This document shows, piece after piece, positions 19,701-26,713 of a DNA stretch of 64,000 bases (positions are counted from its first letter, which is position 1; each line of letters starts with the position of its first letter). The notes under the pieces are model-generated. The model saw only the letters and a list, made by a program, of their open reading frames with translations, made no database searches and was not told the DNA's origin. Made by a program: the position numbers and the translations under genes. Origin of the DNA: an uncultured Draconibacterium sp. (GTDB taxonomy: Bacteria; Bacteroidota; Bacteroidia; Bacteroidales; Prolixibacteraceae); NCBI RefSeq assembly GCF_913063105.1, contig NZ_CAJXYQ010000012.1:62001-126000 (forward strand), read 5' to 3'.

Positions 19701-20646
19701 CCCTGTTATCCGGAGCAGTGTAAATATCATATACCCCATTTCCTTTTAAAGAATTGGGGTTATCTGCATCTTCCTTCATTACCGAGAGAAGTCCGAGGTT
19801 ATTCTTGTTAATTTGCCAAACCCCCTGTCCATCTATCCCTACTAACAAGGTTGAATCAAGATAACTTTGCAGGGCTAAAACAGGTTGATTCGGAACCTCT
19901 TCCAGTTCTATTAATTCTTTTTCGGCTCCGGTTGTTAATGCGAATAGCCCGTATTCCATGGTACCAATCCACACCATACCATATTTTTTGTCAACATGAA
20001 TCCGACACAAACTTTTATACCATTCATCGGTGAAGGTGTAATATAGTTCAGTAGAATTATCAGCCACATCAAATAGTAATAACTCTCCACTATTAACTGC
20101 CAGTAATAATTTATCCTTTTCGTACCAATCCATATGATAGATGTAGCCATTTGGAGCCATAGATTTCAAGCCATTTTGTTTATCGAAACAAAACAATCCT
20201 ACTGTTGACGAAATCCATAAGCGTTGTTGGGTATCAACAAGTACTTTTGAAACCGTCAGATTGGCATATCGTAAATCTTTGGCGAGATTTACCCACAATA
20301 CAAATCGGTCTTTAAGTTCATCGTAGTAAAATATCTGACCATTATTGGTGTAGGCAAATAAACTACCATCGTAAAATGTTAATCTGGTGGTAATAACGTT
20401 CAACGATTCGTAGGGTAATTGGTAGGTTCGCACATCGTTGGCAGCATACCTCATTATCTCCATTTTTGAGGAAATCCAGATAAAACCATTATAATCGCCG
20501 CAAACACTGTTTGTTCCTCTAATTGACAATCCATACTCATCATTCAGGTTCCGAAAATGAACGGTATTATCTGGGTTTACTGCATTAACCGCATAAACAC
20601 AGCTCAGGGACAAGAACAGAAAAACAGTATATAATTTCCTTCTCAT
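16729..20646 (-). CDS. Hybrid two-component system (HTCS) sensor-regulator
   Basis: Protein of 1305 residues combining a complete signalling pathway. It has a signal peptide (MRRKLYTVFLFLSLSCVYA), then periplasmic two-component propeller repeats to ~residue 650 (repeated VWICTYSGGVSYFD, LWFATNDGISFFN, IWASTYSSGIYIL) and a Y_Y_Y domain (~680-750). A membrane span lies at ~755-780. The HisKA domain has its phospho-His in ANTAHDIRTSLT (~802), followed by a HATPase domain (~905-1030, GSGIGLLLVKNYV). A receiver at ~1056-1175 has the phospho-Asp in VVSDIIMPEMDG. A C-terminal AraC-type HTH covers ~1200-1305. HTCS proteins sense oligosaccharides in the periplasm and activate adjacent polysaccharide loci. 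Placed between GH67 and GH43, it presumably senses xylo- or glucurono-xylo-oligosaccharides and controls this locus, like XynR of Prevotella. Confidence 0.95.
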   Translation of the reverse strand: MRRKLYTVFLFLSLSCVYAVNAVNPDNTVHFRNLNDEYGLSIRGTNSVCGDYNGFIWISSKMEIMRYAANDVRTYQLPYESLNVITTRLTFYDGSLFAYTNNGQIFYYDELKDRFVLWVNLAKDLRYANLTVSKVLVDTQQRLWISSTVGLFCFDKQNGLKSMAPNGYIYHMDWYEKDKLLLAVNSGELLLFDVADNSTELYYTFTDEWYKSLCRIHVDKKYGMVWIGTMEYGLFALTTGAEKELIELEEVPNQPVLALQSYLDSTLLVGIDGQGVWQINKNNLGLLSVMKEDADNPNSLKGNGVYDIYTAPDNRVWVCTYSGGVSYFDKKDPGITKLSHEINNPNSLINNDVNSVLEDANGNLWFATNDGISFFNRKANRWNSYFHQLNEGSQVFLDLLEDSKGRIWASTYSSGIYILDKNSGRLLKRLSQEHTQGDFSGDFVFELFEDEDHNVWISGVRGNLICYNVETDTYKNYDRLAAFVTKNYGRNNLLLGTNSELILFNKNTGEAEVLLDGVSFNDFYVDNEKVWMATTGNGLLLFDINTKAIKNFTTASGLLSNYVNSLKYHDQSLWIGTEQGLNKLNLKDTIIQSYNSLLNLGEVAFNPRSHCTLKNGKLLMGTNKGALIFDPETLSIKSEAGSIFIQDISVSGRSIREIKELEPQVPIDKLEHLTLKYYQNTISLELIPIGLITSGAKFSWLLDGIDEHWSTPVNSKFLSYSNIPAGNYTLRVKMFDGANSNVIASRVIQLTMVPPFWATWWFRLLVVSFVVGITLFIMFYYIDHIKKLHSDEKIRFFANTAHDIRTSLTLINGPIEELNKESGLSGKGHHYLHLATEQTQRLLKVVTQLMDFQKADIGKEKLALEKVDIVKMIADRVMMFESYASNNAVDLSFNSNLNEYYTRIDENLIEKVVDNLISNAIKYSHPNTTVQVQLQCTATKWLFEVKDQGIGISKKAQRQLFKEYYRAENVVNSKIVGSGIGLLLVKNYVNLHGGKITCSSQLNVGATFQVVIPTVNADGEAKEITAEGKSISTSQQKQETKLPGVEIAGESGRAKMKVLIAEDNEYLRDFLQLSMSDQFEILLTKNGAEAWKTIQNMMPDLVVSDIIMPEMDGFELCEKIKTTYETSHLPVILLTSLSGKSEQIHGFGYGADDYLTKPFDVSLLQQRIKTLIKNREIIREKALKLIRREDDGEAALLENELNDKFLKRMIEVVNENLSNTQFSKSDFAAEMNVSSSLLYKKTKSLTNQSPTDFIKTIRLDQAIKLIQSKKYTITEVSELCGFASVGYFSTVFRKHFGKSPSQILD

Positions 20647-20713
20647 TTTAATTTATAATGACGTAAAAAATACACATTCCTTAACAATAAACAAAAAACT
20701 TTACCCTAAGCCT

Positions 20714-20746
20714 CAAACGTAGTAAACAATAGTTTGTTTTTACTAC
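20714..20746 (-). promoter_or_regulatory. Candidate HTCS promoter element overlapping a small inverted repeat
   Basis: On the minus strand 20721-20714 reads TACGTTTG, a perfect match to the Bacteroidota -7 consensus TAnnTTTG, about 70 bp before the HTCS start. Overlapping it is a dyad GTAGTAAA (20719-20726) / TTTACTAC (20739-20746). No TTG -33 element at the expected distance is evident. The dyad could instead end the upstream GH67 transcript, although no T tract follows it. Confidence 0.3.
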
Positions 20747-20775
20747 ATCTTGTACAACGCTTTTCAGGTTACCCC

Positions 20776-22830
20776 TTAAGGTCTGTCCATGTCGTTTTTT
20801 CTGATATCATCGAGATTATGGATTGGCCGTTCAATATCGAAAGGAATTATTTGCTTACTAAATTGTTGAAAATAGAGCAAACAAGCATCTTTCCACACCT
20901 GCGCGTTTTGCGCCTGCTTACGTAATTTTCGTTGCACAGCGGTAAAACGCCCGGCATCAACAAAGTTCTGAACTTTATCCCAGCTTACCTGGAAACCACG
21001 AACCTGCTGCACGCCATAATCATAACGGTAACACATTTCATCCCACAGCGTTTTTCCACTATTCATTTTATGGTTCCACGAAACATGGTGAAACCACAAT
21101 AAATATTCCTCGGGGCAGGTACGTAAATCGCCAAAATTTTCAGCTACTGTTGGATGGTATTGTGCCAGGGCATTACTTCCGGTTTTGGTACGATTAAAAC
21201 CTACTCCAAAAGAATCGGCCTGATGATAATAAGGCATGGTCCAGTCTTTCCGTACGCCTTCAATTTCCCACCAGGGACCAGGACCGTAGTGATGATGCGC
21301 CTGCATAATATGATGTAAACCCAGCGGCATCATGTAATTCACAGCTGCTTCCCGGCTATCTAACATCATCTTTTTTACGGGTTTCATAAAATTTTCTGTC
21401 CAGTTTTCTGAGAAATTTACTTTACCGTTTACATCAGGATTAAAGGTAAGTTTAATCCATTCGTCGGCAATTTGTTCGCTCGACAGTTGGTTGTTCCAGG
21501 CCAGCCTGCCAAAGGCATACCAGTTGGCTTGTGCAAAATCGTGACCGCACCAGTTGGCATCGGTTCCAATATTTGCCACTCCGGCAATTGCCGTTTTTTG
21601 TTTAAAAATTGTTCCATCAGTACATTTTGCAACGGTACTTCCGGGGCCTTCCTGGTGGGTGTCGCTTTTAAAAAACTCTTCCCACATGGTTGCTAGAAAT
21701 ACCAAATGAATGGAATGCCCAAGGTATTCCTGGGTTATTTGCAATTCGGGCATCAAGGGTGTATTTTTCATAGCGCCAAAAAGCGGACTAAATGGTTCGC
21801 GCGGCATAAAGTCAATGGGGCCATTCTTTACCTGAATGATTACGTTGTCGCGAAATTGCCCATCAAACGGAAAAAACTCGGCGTAAGCCTGCTCTGCCCG
21901 GTCGTCTTCTTTTGCACTGTAAACAAAAGCACGCCACATTACTATTCCCCCGTGAGGTTTTAAGGCATCAGCAAGCATATTTGCTCCGTCAACATGGCTA
22001 CGCCCATAGTCGTGCGGACCGGGTTGCCCCTCGCTACTGGCTTTTACCAAAAAGCCACCAAAGTCGGGTATTAGCGAGTAAATTTCTTTTGCTTTGGCCT
22101 GCCACCAGTTTATTACTTCGGTGTTTAGCGGATCGGAAGTTTTTAATCCGCCAACAAGTGCCGGCGACGAAAAATTAATGGATACAAAAACTTTAATACC
22201 GAAAGGTCGAAGCACATCGGCAATTGCTTTTACCCGCTGTAAAGTTTCTGCTTTTAACACATTTGGCGATGCGTTTACATTATTAATAACGGTACCGTTA
22301 ATTCCAACCGATGCATTTGCCCGGGCATATTCATGCCATAACTTTTTATCATAATCAGAAACAGTTAAATCGCTTCCACCTTTTTTCCAAAAAATTGATG
22401 CACCTGCGTAACCGCGCTCCACCGAGCCATTTAGGTTGTCCCAGTGGTTTAACAAACGAAGCTCGTAGGATGGATTATAAGTTTTTTCATTTACCTTTTG
22501 TCCGCACTGTTGTTGGCGAAGAAGCTCAAAAACGCCATAAAGAAGACCAAGCTCAGTATTTGCCTGAATTTTATTTTCTTCAAGGATAAAACCATCGCCT
22601 TTAACTTCGTTATTCTTTTTTACCAGCAACTGAATGGTGGCTCCATCAATACCATTCCAATTGTTTTTAAGTTCCTTTTTGGCCAAATCAATAATTTCTG
22701 ATTTTCCGGCACAAACAACATTTACCTCTCCCGAAAACTGGTTTCTTAACCAGAGCTTATGCCCGTCTTCGGCTTGCACGTTGCTTTGAACTACAAAAAA
22801 AAGTACTGTAAATAAAATCAGGCTTCTCAT
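20776..22830 (-). CDS. GH67 alpha-glucuronidase
   Basis: Secreted 684-residue enzyme with signal peptide MRSLILFTVLFFVVQSNVQA, the usual length of GH67. The family removes (4-O-methyl-)D-glucuronic acid from the non-reducing end of glucurono-xylo-oligosaccharides. The catalytic residues line up with the characterised Cellvibrio enzyme: acid E267 in KASSEGQPGP, D340 in GPIDFMPREP, and E368 in ITQEYLG, with exactly the same spacings of 73 and 28 residues. Other family blocks are LRLLNHWDNLNGSVERGYAG, GLHHIMQAHHHYGPGPWW and WFHHVSW. It lies between the Sde182-like gene (42-bp gap) and the HTCS gene and points to glucuronoxylan as the substrate of the locus. Confidence 0.95.
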   Translation of the reverse strand: MRSLILFTVLFFVVQSNVQAEDGHKLWLRNQFSGEVNVVCAGKSEIIDLAKKELKNNWNGIDGATIQLLVKKNNEVKGDGFILEENKIQANTELGLLYGVFELLRQQQCGQKVNEKTYNPSYELRLLNHWDNLNGSVERGYAGASIFWKKGGSDLTVSDYDKKLWHEYARANASVGINGTVINNVNASPNVLKAETLQRVKAIADVLRPFGIKVFVSINFSSPALVGGLKTSDPLNTEVINWWQAKAKEIYSLIPDFGGFLVKASSEGQPGPHDYGRSHVDGANMLADALKPHGGIVMWRAFVYSAKEDDRAEQAYAEFFPFDGQFRDNVIIQVKNGPIDFMPREPFSPLFGAMKNTPLMPELQITQEYLGHSIHLVFLATMWEEFFKSDTHQEGPGSTVAKCTDGTIFKQKTAIAGVANIGTDANWCGHDFAQANWYAFGRLAWNNQLSSEQIADEWIKLTFNPDVNGKVNFSENWTENFMKPVKKMMLDSREAAVNYMMPLGLHHIMQAHHHYGPGPWWEIEGVRKDWTMPYYHQADSFGVGFNRTKTGSNALAQYHPTVAENFGDLRTCPEEYLLWFHHVSWNHKMNSGKTLWDEMCYRYDYGVQQVRGFQVSWDKVQNFVDAGRFTAVQRKLRKQAQNAQVWKDACLLYFQQFSKQIIPFDIERPIHNLDDIRKNDMDRP

Positions 22831-22872
22831 ATTTCTATTTTTTAGCTGTTTATTTTAAAAATCGAATTAAAG

Positions 22873-24300
22873 CTATCGGGGTAAAATGGTTACAATTATC
22901 CGTTTATATCGCGTTAAGTTTGGTTCTCCCTTATCGCTTACTTTTAATATAATATGGGCTGTTTCCGGTTTTTCTACTCTGGGTGCTGTAAAACCGGTAT
23001 TGTGTGCATTCTCCGGAACAAAGTTTATGGTTTGCTTGTAGCTGCCGGCTTCGGGGTAATGAAACCATAAGAAACTAAAGCTGTCGCCATCCGGATCAAA
23101 CGAATCAAAAGCATCCAATGCACAATATTCGCCTGATTTAACAGTAATTTGGTTAGAATGACTTAAAACCGGAACCGGAGGATGGTTGGCCTCATCCACG
23201 TCTTTTTGGCACCAATCCATTCGGGCAGCAAAATCGTTCTGAAATTCGTCTCGCCAGCGCCAAAGTGTAACCTTGTAGCCATCAAAAGATTTTTGAGCTT
23301 TTTTTACGGCACGCCCAAAGCTGTTGGGTACGTATGGTGTATAGTTATCGTTGGCATTGGTCCATATTTCGCGGGTCTCCGGGGCAATTTCCACTATTGA
23401 ACTACCATCTTTCGTTTTTGAAAAATCGGGTTTGTACAGCTCGTAACGGCCTCCCCATCCTCCCCATTCGGGATGTTCGGCCTCATTTAATCCATTTGGG
23501 ATTAGTGATAAAAATGCAGGAGTATCGCCTTCCACTCCCCAGGCTACATCGGGGTATACTGCGCCAAGCGGTCCATGGTTTTGCTGAATATTTTCGCTTA
23601 TCCAGGTATTACTTATGGTGGTATTATCAATATCTTCAACCACCGTATTTATGCCGGTCCATGTTGCAGTTTCGTAATCGTCGCCCGGACTAACAACATA
23701 AAACAGCTCCGGAAAATTATTGCGAATCCAGATTCCACTGTCATCCTGATCGGAAATGGTGTAAACCCGTAATTTAGCAATTAAACGGCGGGCTTCCTTT
23801 TTTCGTTTTGTTTTTTCGATTTTATACAAAGCCTGGGCCAGGGTATTTACGCCTCCCCAGGTAGATATCCACAAGGGGCGGTCGTCATCTTCTTCCAGCA
23901 CCTTAATTATCCAATCCGACCCTTCGGAGTCCATCCCTTTTCCAACGCCTTCCATTCCATATTTGGGCAGTCCCGATTTTACCAGTTTCAGCAGCTTCTC
24001 CGCCTCAGGAAATCCTTTTTCGTGTTTTAATAAATTTGGTTGTACTTTTTCGTAGGCCTTTATTACCCGTTTTACCGATTCGGGATTAACCTGCGAAGTA
24101 TGCCAGCACGAGGTAGTTGCTACAATTCCCTCAATATCAACCTGATTAGCATACAACAGCAATCGAACCAGCGATTGTGTATCATCCGGGTCGGCTTCAA
24201 TATCGGTTAAAATAATTACCCGATTTTTTGCCATATCCTGCGCAAAAGCAGCATTTATTATAAAACTGAATAAAAAAACGAAAAGGATCTTTTTAAGCAT
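22873..24300 (-). CDS. Sde182/DUF1593-type secreted protein (nucleoside-hydrolase-like fold)
   Basis: Protein of 475 residues with signal peptide MLKKILFVFLFSFIINAAFAQ. Residues ~25-330 match DUF1593, the nucleoside-hydrolase-like domain of cellulose-binding Sde182: RVIILTDIEADPDDTQSLVRLLLYA keeps an Asp-rich nucleoside-hydrolase loop, followed by DRPLWISTWGGVNTLAQAL and ISDQDDSGIWIRNNFP. Residues ~370-475 form the Sde182-type C-terminal beta-sandwich (PVPVLSHSNQITVKSGEYCALDAFDSFDPDGD). The family is common in polysaccharide loci, but its reaction, if any, is not established. It is the first gene of the Sde182-GH67-HTCS run, 42 bp from GH67, and is preceded by a direct-repeat element. Whether it binds plant polysaccharide or hydrolyses a glycoside cannot be decided from sequence. 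Confidence 0.8.
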   Translation of the reverse strand: MLKKILFVFLFSFIINAAFAQDMAKNRVIILTDIEADPDDTQSLVRLLLYANQVDIEGIVATTSCWHTSQVNPESVKRVIKAYEKVQPNLLKHEKGFPEAEKLLKLVKSGLPKYGMEGVGKGMDSEGSDWIIKVLEEDDDRPLWISTWGGVNTLAQALYKIEKTKRKKEARRLIAKLRVYTISDQDDSGIWIRNNFPELFYVVSPGDDYETATWTGINTVVEDIDNTTISNTWISENIQQNHGPLGAVYPDVAWGVEGDTPAFLSLIPNGLNEAEHPEWGGWGGRYELYKPDFSKTKDGSSIVEIAPETREIWTNANDNYTPYVPNSFGRAVKKAQKSFDGYKVTLWRWRDEFQNDFAARMDWCQKDVDEANHPPVPVLSHSNQITVKSGEYCALDAFDSFDPDGDSFSFLWFHYPEAGSYKQTINFVPENAHNTGFTAPRVEKPETAHIILKVSDKGEPNLTRYKRIIVTILPR

Positions 24301-24454
24301 TAGCGTTTAGTTTTTCGATTTGATAAAAGGTTTATGGTTAAAGTAGCTATTATTATTTAAGCCTCCAATAACAACTTTAATCTGTAGCAAAGATTATCGC
24401 ATTCATGCTTACTTTGCTTCATTTTTCAAAACTAAATGATGCGTAAGTATCTGT

Positions 24455-24491
24455 TTTGTAAATTTAGATATTGAGTTTGTGAATTTAGATA
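24455..24491. promoter_or_regulatory. 21-bp-period direct repeat upstream of the Sde182-like/GH67/HTCS genes
   Basis: TTTGTAAATTTAGATA (24455-24470) and TTTGTGAATTTAGATA (24476-24491) differ at one base and repeat with a 21-bp period, two turns of B-DNA. They lie about 155 bp before the Sde182-like start and just after the end of the oxidoreductase gene. AraC-type DNA-binding domains commonly bind such same-face direct repeats, and the HTCS encoded in this operon has one. The reverse complement (TATCTAAATTTACAAA) resembles TATCTAATTTTAAAAT in the inverted repeat before GH43. Binding by the HTCS is inferred. Confidence 0.5.
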
Positions 24492-24528
24492 AAAGCCGAA
24501 ACTCTTGTGATACGATAAAGGCAAGCCC

Positions 24529-25590
24529 CTAATCGAGAATCCCGCCAATCACCTGTTCAATTTTTACCGGCTTACCCAGTTTTAGCGATTCTTCCATGGC
24601 TTTTAAAATGGCAATGGTACCAATTCCTTCTCTCAAATCAGGCAGAGCTGTTTTTCCACTTTGCAAGCAGTCGGCAAAATATTCGTAATAGTTTTGGTAC
24701 TCACCGGCATGGTGCGACCTCCCCTCGAAACGAAAATAATAGTTGGCTTTTTGGTCGAAACTTACCAATTTTTGTTCGCCGTTTTTTGCTGTAATTGCGT
24801 ACCTCAAATCCATATAGTCACCTTGGCTGCATCCTTCTGTTCCACGCAAAATACAGGTCATTTCGCTCTCGCGAATTTCGGGTTGCACCGGACCCGAGTA
24901 CGCCCCGCTAACGCGAGCAATTCTACCATCAACAGCTTTAAATATAAAATGCATGGTATCTTCGTTTTTTAACCCACCTGCTTTACCGTTTGGGCTAAGC
25001 ATTCCGTAACCCATCACTTCTTCTATGTGTGGCAGATACCAGCGTACCAGGTCAACCGGATGACTTAAACCACCATACAACCATTTAAACGAATCTTGTA
25101 AAGACCAGCCTTTTCCTAAAAACCAACGATGATCGGCGTTGTAATGGGTTTCAACAGTTACCAATTCTCCAATTTCTCCACGCTCAAAATCTTCTCGTTG
25201 CTTTTTCATGGGTTCAAAAAAGCGCGAACTTTGCCCAACAAACACCTTCTTCCCTGTGTCGTTGCTAAGTTTTAACAGCTCGGCGGCATCGGCCAAATCG
25301 TTTATCAAAGGTTTGGTGCAAACTACATGTTTGTTGTGCAACAAGGCCATTTTAATGTGTTGGGCGTGTAAATGATCGGGTGTGTAAATACCAATAACAT
25401 CAATTTCCGGATTGTTTAGCATCGTTTCATAGCTGCTTGTATAGTGCTTGAAGTTAAATTCTTTTGCCCGTTGTTTGCACAACTCTTCGTTCCGGTCGCA
25501 TATCATTTTAAGCTCCCATTTTTCACTTTTCAAAGCAGCAGACATGGTACTTCTTCCTTCGCCTAATCCAACTATTCCTAATCGTAACAT
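24529..25590 (-). CDS. Gfo/Idh/MocA-family oxidoreductase
   Basis: Cytoplasmic 353-residue protein. The N-terminal Rossmann domain has LGIVGLGEGRSTMSAAL, a glycine-rich NAD(P)-binding start, then IDVIGIYTPDHLHAQHIKMAL and the family motif VVCTKPLINDLADA, whose Lys is usually catalytic. The C-terminal half is the beta-sheet substrate domain (YGGLSHPVDLVRWYLPHIEEVMG with the common His of these enzymes). These proteins oxidise or reduce sugars or inositols at one hydroxyl. It lies 47 bp downstream of the UROD-like gene on the same strand and could process a sugar released by this locus, for instance a uronic acid derivative. The substrate is unknown. Confidence 0.88.
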   Translation of the reverse strand: MLRLGIVGLGEGRSTMSAALKSEKWELKMICDRNEELCKQRAKEFNFKHYTSSYETMLNNPEIDVIGIYTPDHLHAQHIKMALLHNKHVVCTKPLINDLADAAELLKLSNDTGKKVFVGQSSRFFEPMKKQREDFERGEIGELVTVETHYNADHRWFLGKGWSLQDSFKWLYGGLSHPVDLVRWYLPHIEEVMGYGMLSPNGKAGGLKNEDTMHFIFKAVDGRIARVSGAYSGPVQPEIRESEMTCILRGTEGCSQGDYMDLRYAITAKNGEQKLVSFDQKANYYFRFEGRSHHAGEYQNYYEYFADCLQSGKTALPDLREGIGTIAILKAMEESLKLGKPVKIEQVIGGILD

Positions 25591-25637
25591 ATTACCGGTA
25601 TTAAATTTTACTAATTGCGAGCCTTTTCAGCGAATTT

Positions 25638-26702
25638 CTACCTGTATTTTTCCACTATTTTCAATGCGGTTTCAATATCTTTCTCTGTTTTAAAATCAAC
25701 GTTGATGTGTAATCCGTCGGGGCCAAGATTATCAATGAGGGGTTCCAGTTCGTTTAGACTTACCCAATTGGCCATTATTGATTTTCCTCCTGCCAATATT
25801 CGTTTATACAAACCATACCAACGCGAATCTCCACCTTGTGGTTCACCAACTCCGGGCGTCCACTGTATGGCATTTAGTTCATCAATTTCAAGCAAAGCAT
25901 CGAGGTGCCTTTGTGCATCAACCCCATCAAGATGATAGAGCGTGTAATCTATTTTCTGGGCTTGTTCGCGAATAAAAGGTTGGACAAACGTTCTAAAGTC
26001 ATCTTCCGAAAACATAATCGAAATATCTGATTGTAATTTAGATACTTTTCCCGGGCCCCAAATAGAAAAATAACAGAAAGCCATTTCTCCATTCACGTTG
26101 ATAATGTCGTAAATTTGATCGAAAACTTTAAAGAAGATATCATTAATTTTTTGCAATTGACTGAGGAGTTCGTCCGGCTGCATAATCATATCCATTAAAG
26201 TTTCCTGGGTACCTTTTAAACTGGCCAAAACATCAAGACCTTCGCATAAATCAGGACAACCAACAAAGTAATTCTCTTCTGCTTTCTCTTTGCACGCTTT
26301 TAATAAATCAAGATGTAGTTTTAACATCGGATTTTGGGTATTGTATTCCAACGCAATTTCGGTGTTTCCCATGTGGCGAATCCAGATGGTATCTTCTCCA
26401 CCATCCAGTTCGGCACCCAGCAAAGCAGCTAACGATCCGGGGCCCAAATGCGTATTGGCAACCGGCATAATATCGGCCTTAAAAGAACTTCGCGATAATT
26501 GATAATTTATGTTTTGTGCACGCCACTCAGGATCGAACCAAAACTGGTTTAAATCTTTTGGAGGCAAAGGTTGTGCAACCGTTGCGTGTGGGCTAACATT
26601 TTTTTGCAAGTGCTCCCACATGGTTAAAACAATACCTTTTCCATCCCACCAGTCGACATATCGTTTTTTTGATTCCTCGAGATTAGTTTTCCACGTTTTC
26701 AT
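25638..26702 (-). CDS. Uroporphyrinogen-decarboxylase-like TIM-barrel protein
   Basis: Cytoplasmic 354-residue protein without a signal peptide. The fold match is to the UROD/corrinoid-methyltransferase superfamily, in the branch often found beside glycoside hydrolases in Bacteroidota: NTHLGPGSLAALLGAELDGGEDTIW, FVGCPDLCEGLDVLASLKGT, and the C-terminal YHLDGVDAQRHLDALLEI with NAIQWTPGVGEPQGG. The His-X-Cys zinc motif of MtaA/MetE-type methyltransferases is not present; the corresponding stretch reads HLDG. It is therefore neither a haem-biosynthesis HemE nor a clear methyltransferase. It is 11 bp downstream of the GH31 gene and 47 bp upstream of the oxidoreductase, so probably co-transcribed. 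The reaction is unknown. Confidence 0.75.
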   Translation of the reverse strand: MKTWKTNLEESKKRYVDWWDGKGIVLTMWEHLQKNVSPHATVAQPLPPKDLNQFWFDPEWRAQNINYQLSRSSFKADIMPVANTHLGPGSLAALLGAELDGGEDTIWIRHMGNTEIALEYNTQNPMLKLHLDLLKACKEKAEENYFVGCPDLCEGLDVLASLKGTQETLMDMIMQPDELLSQLQKINDIFFKVFDQIYDIINVNGEMAFCYFSIWGPGKVSKLQSDISIMFSEDDFRTFVQPFIREQAQKIDYTLYHLDGVDAQRHLDALLEIDELNAIQWTPGVGEPQGGDSRWYGLYKRILAGGKSIMANWVSLNELEPLIDNLGPDGLHINVDFKTEKDIETALKIVEKYR

Positions 26703-26713
26703 TTTATCGCACT

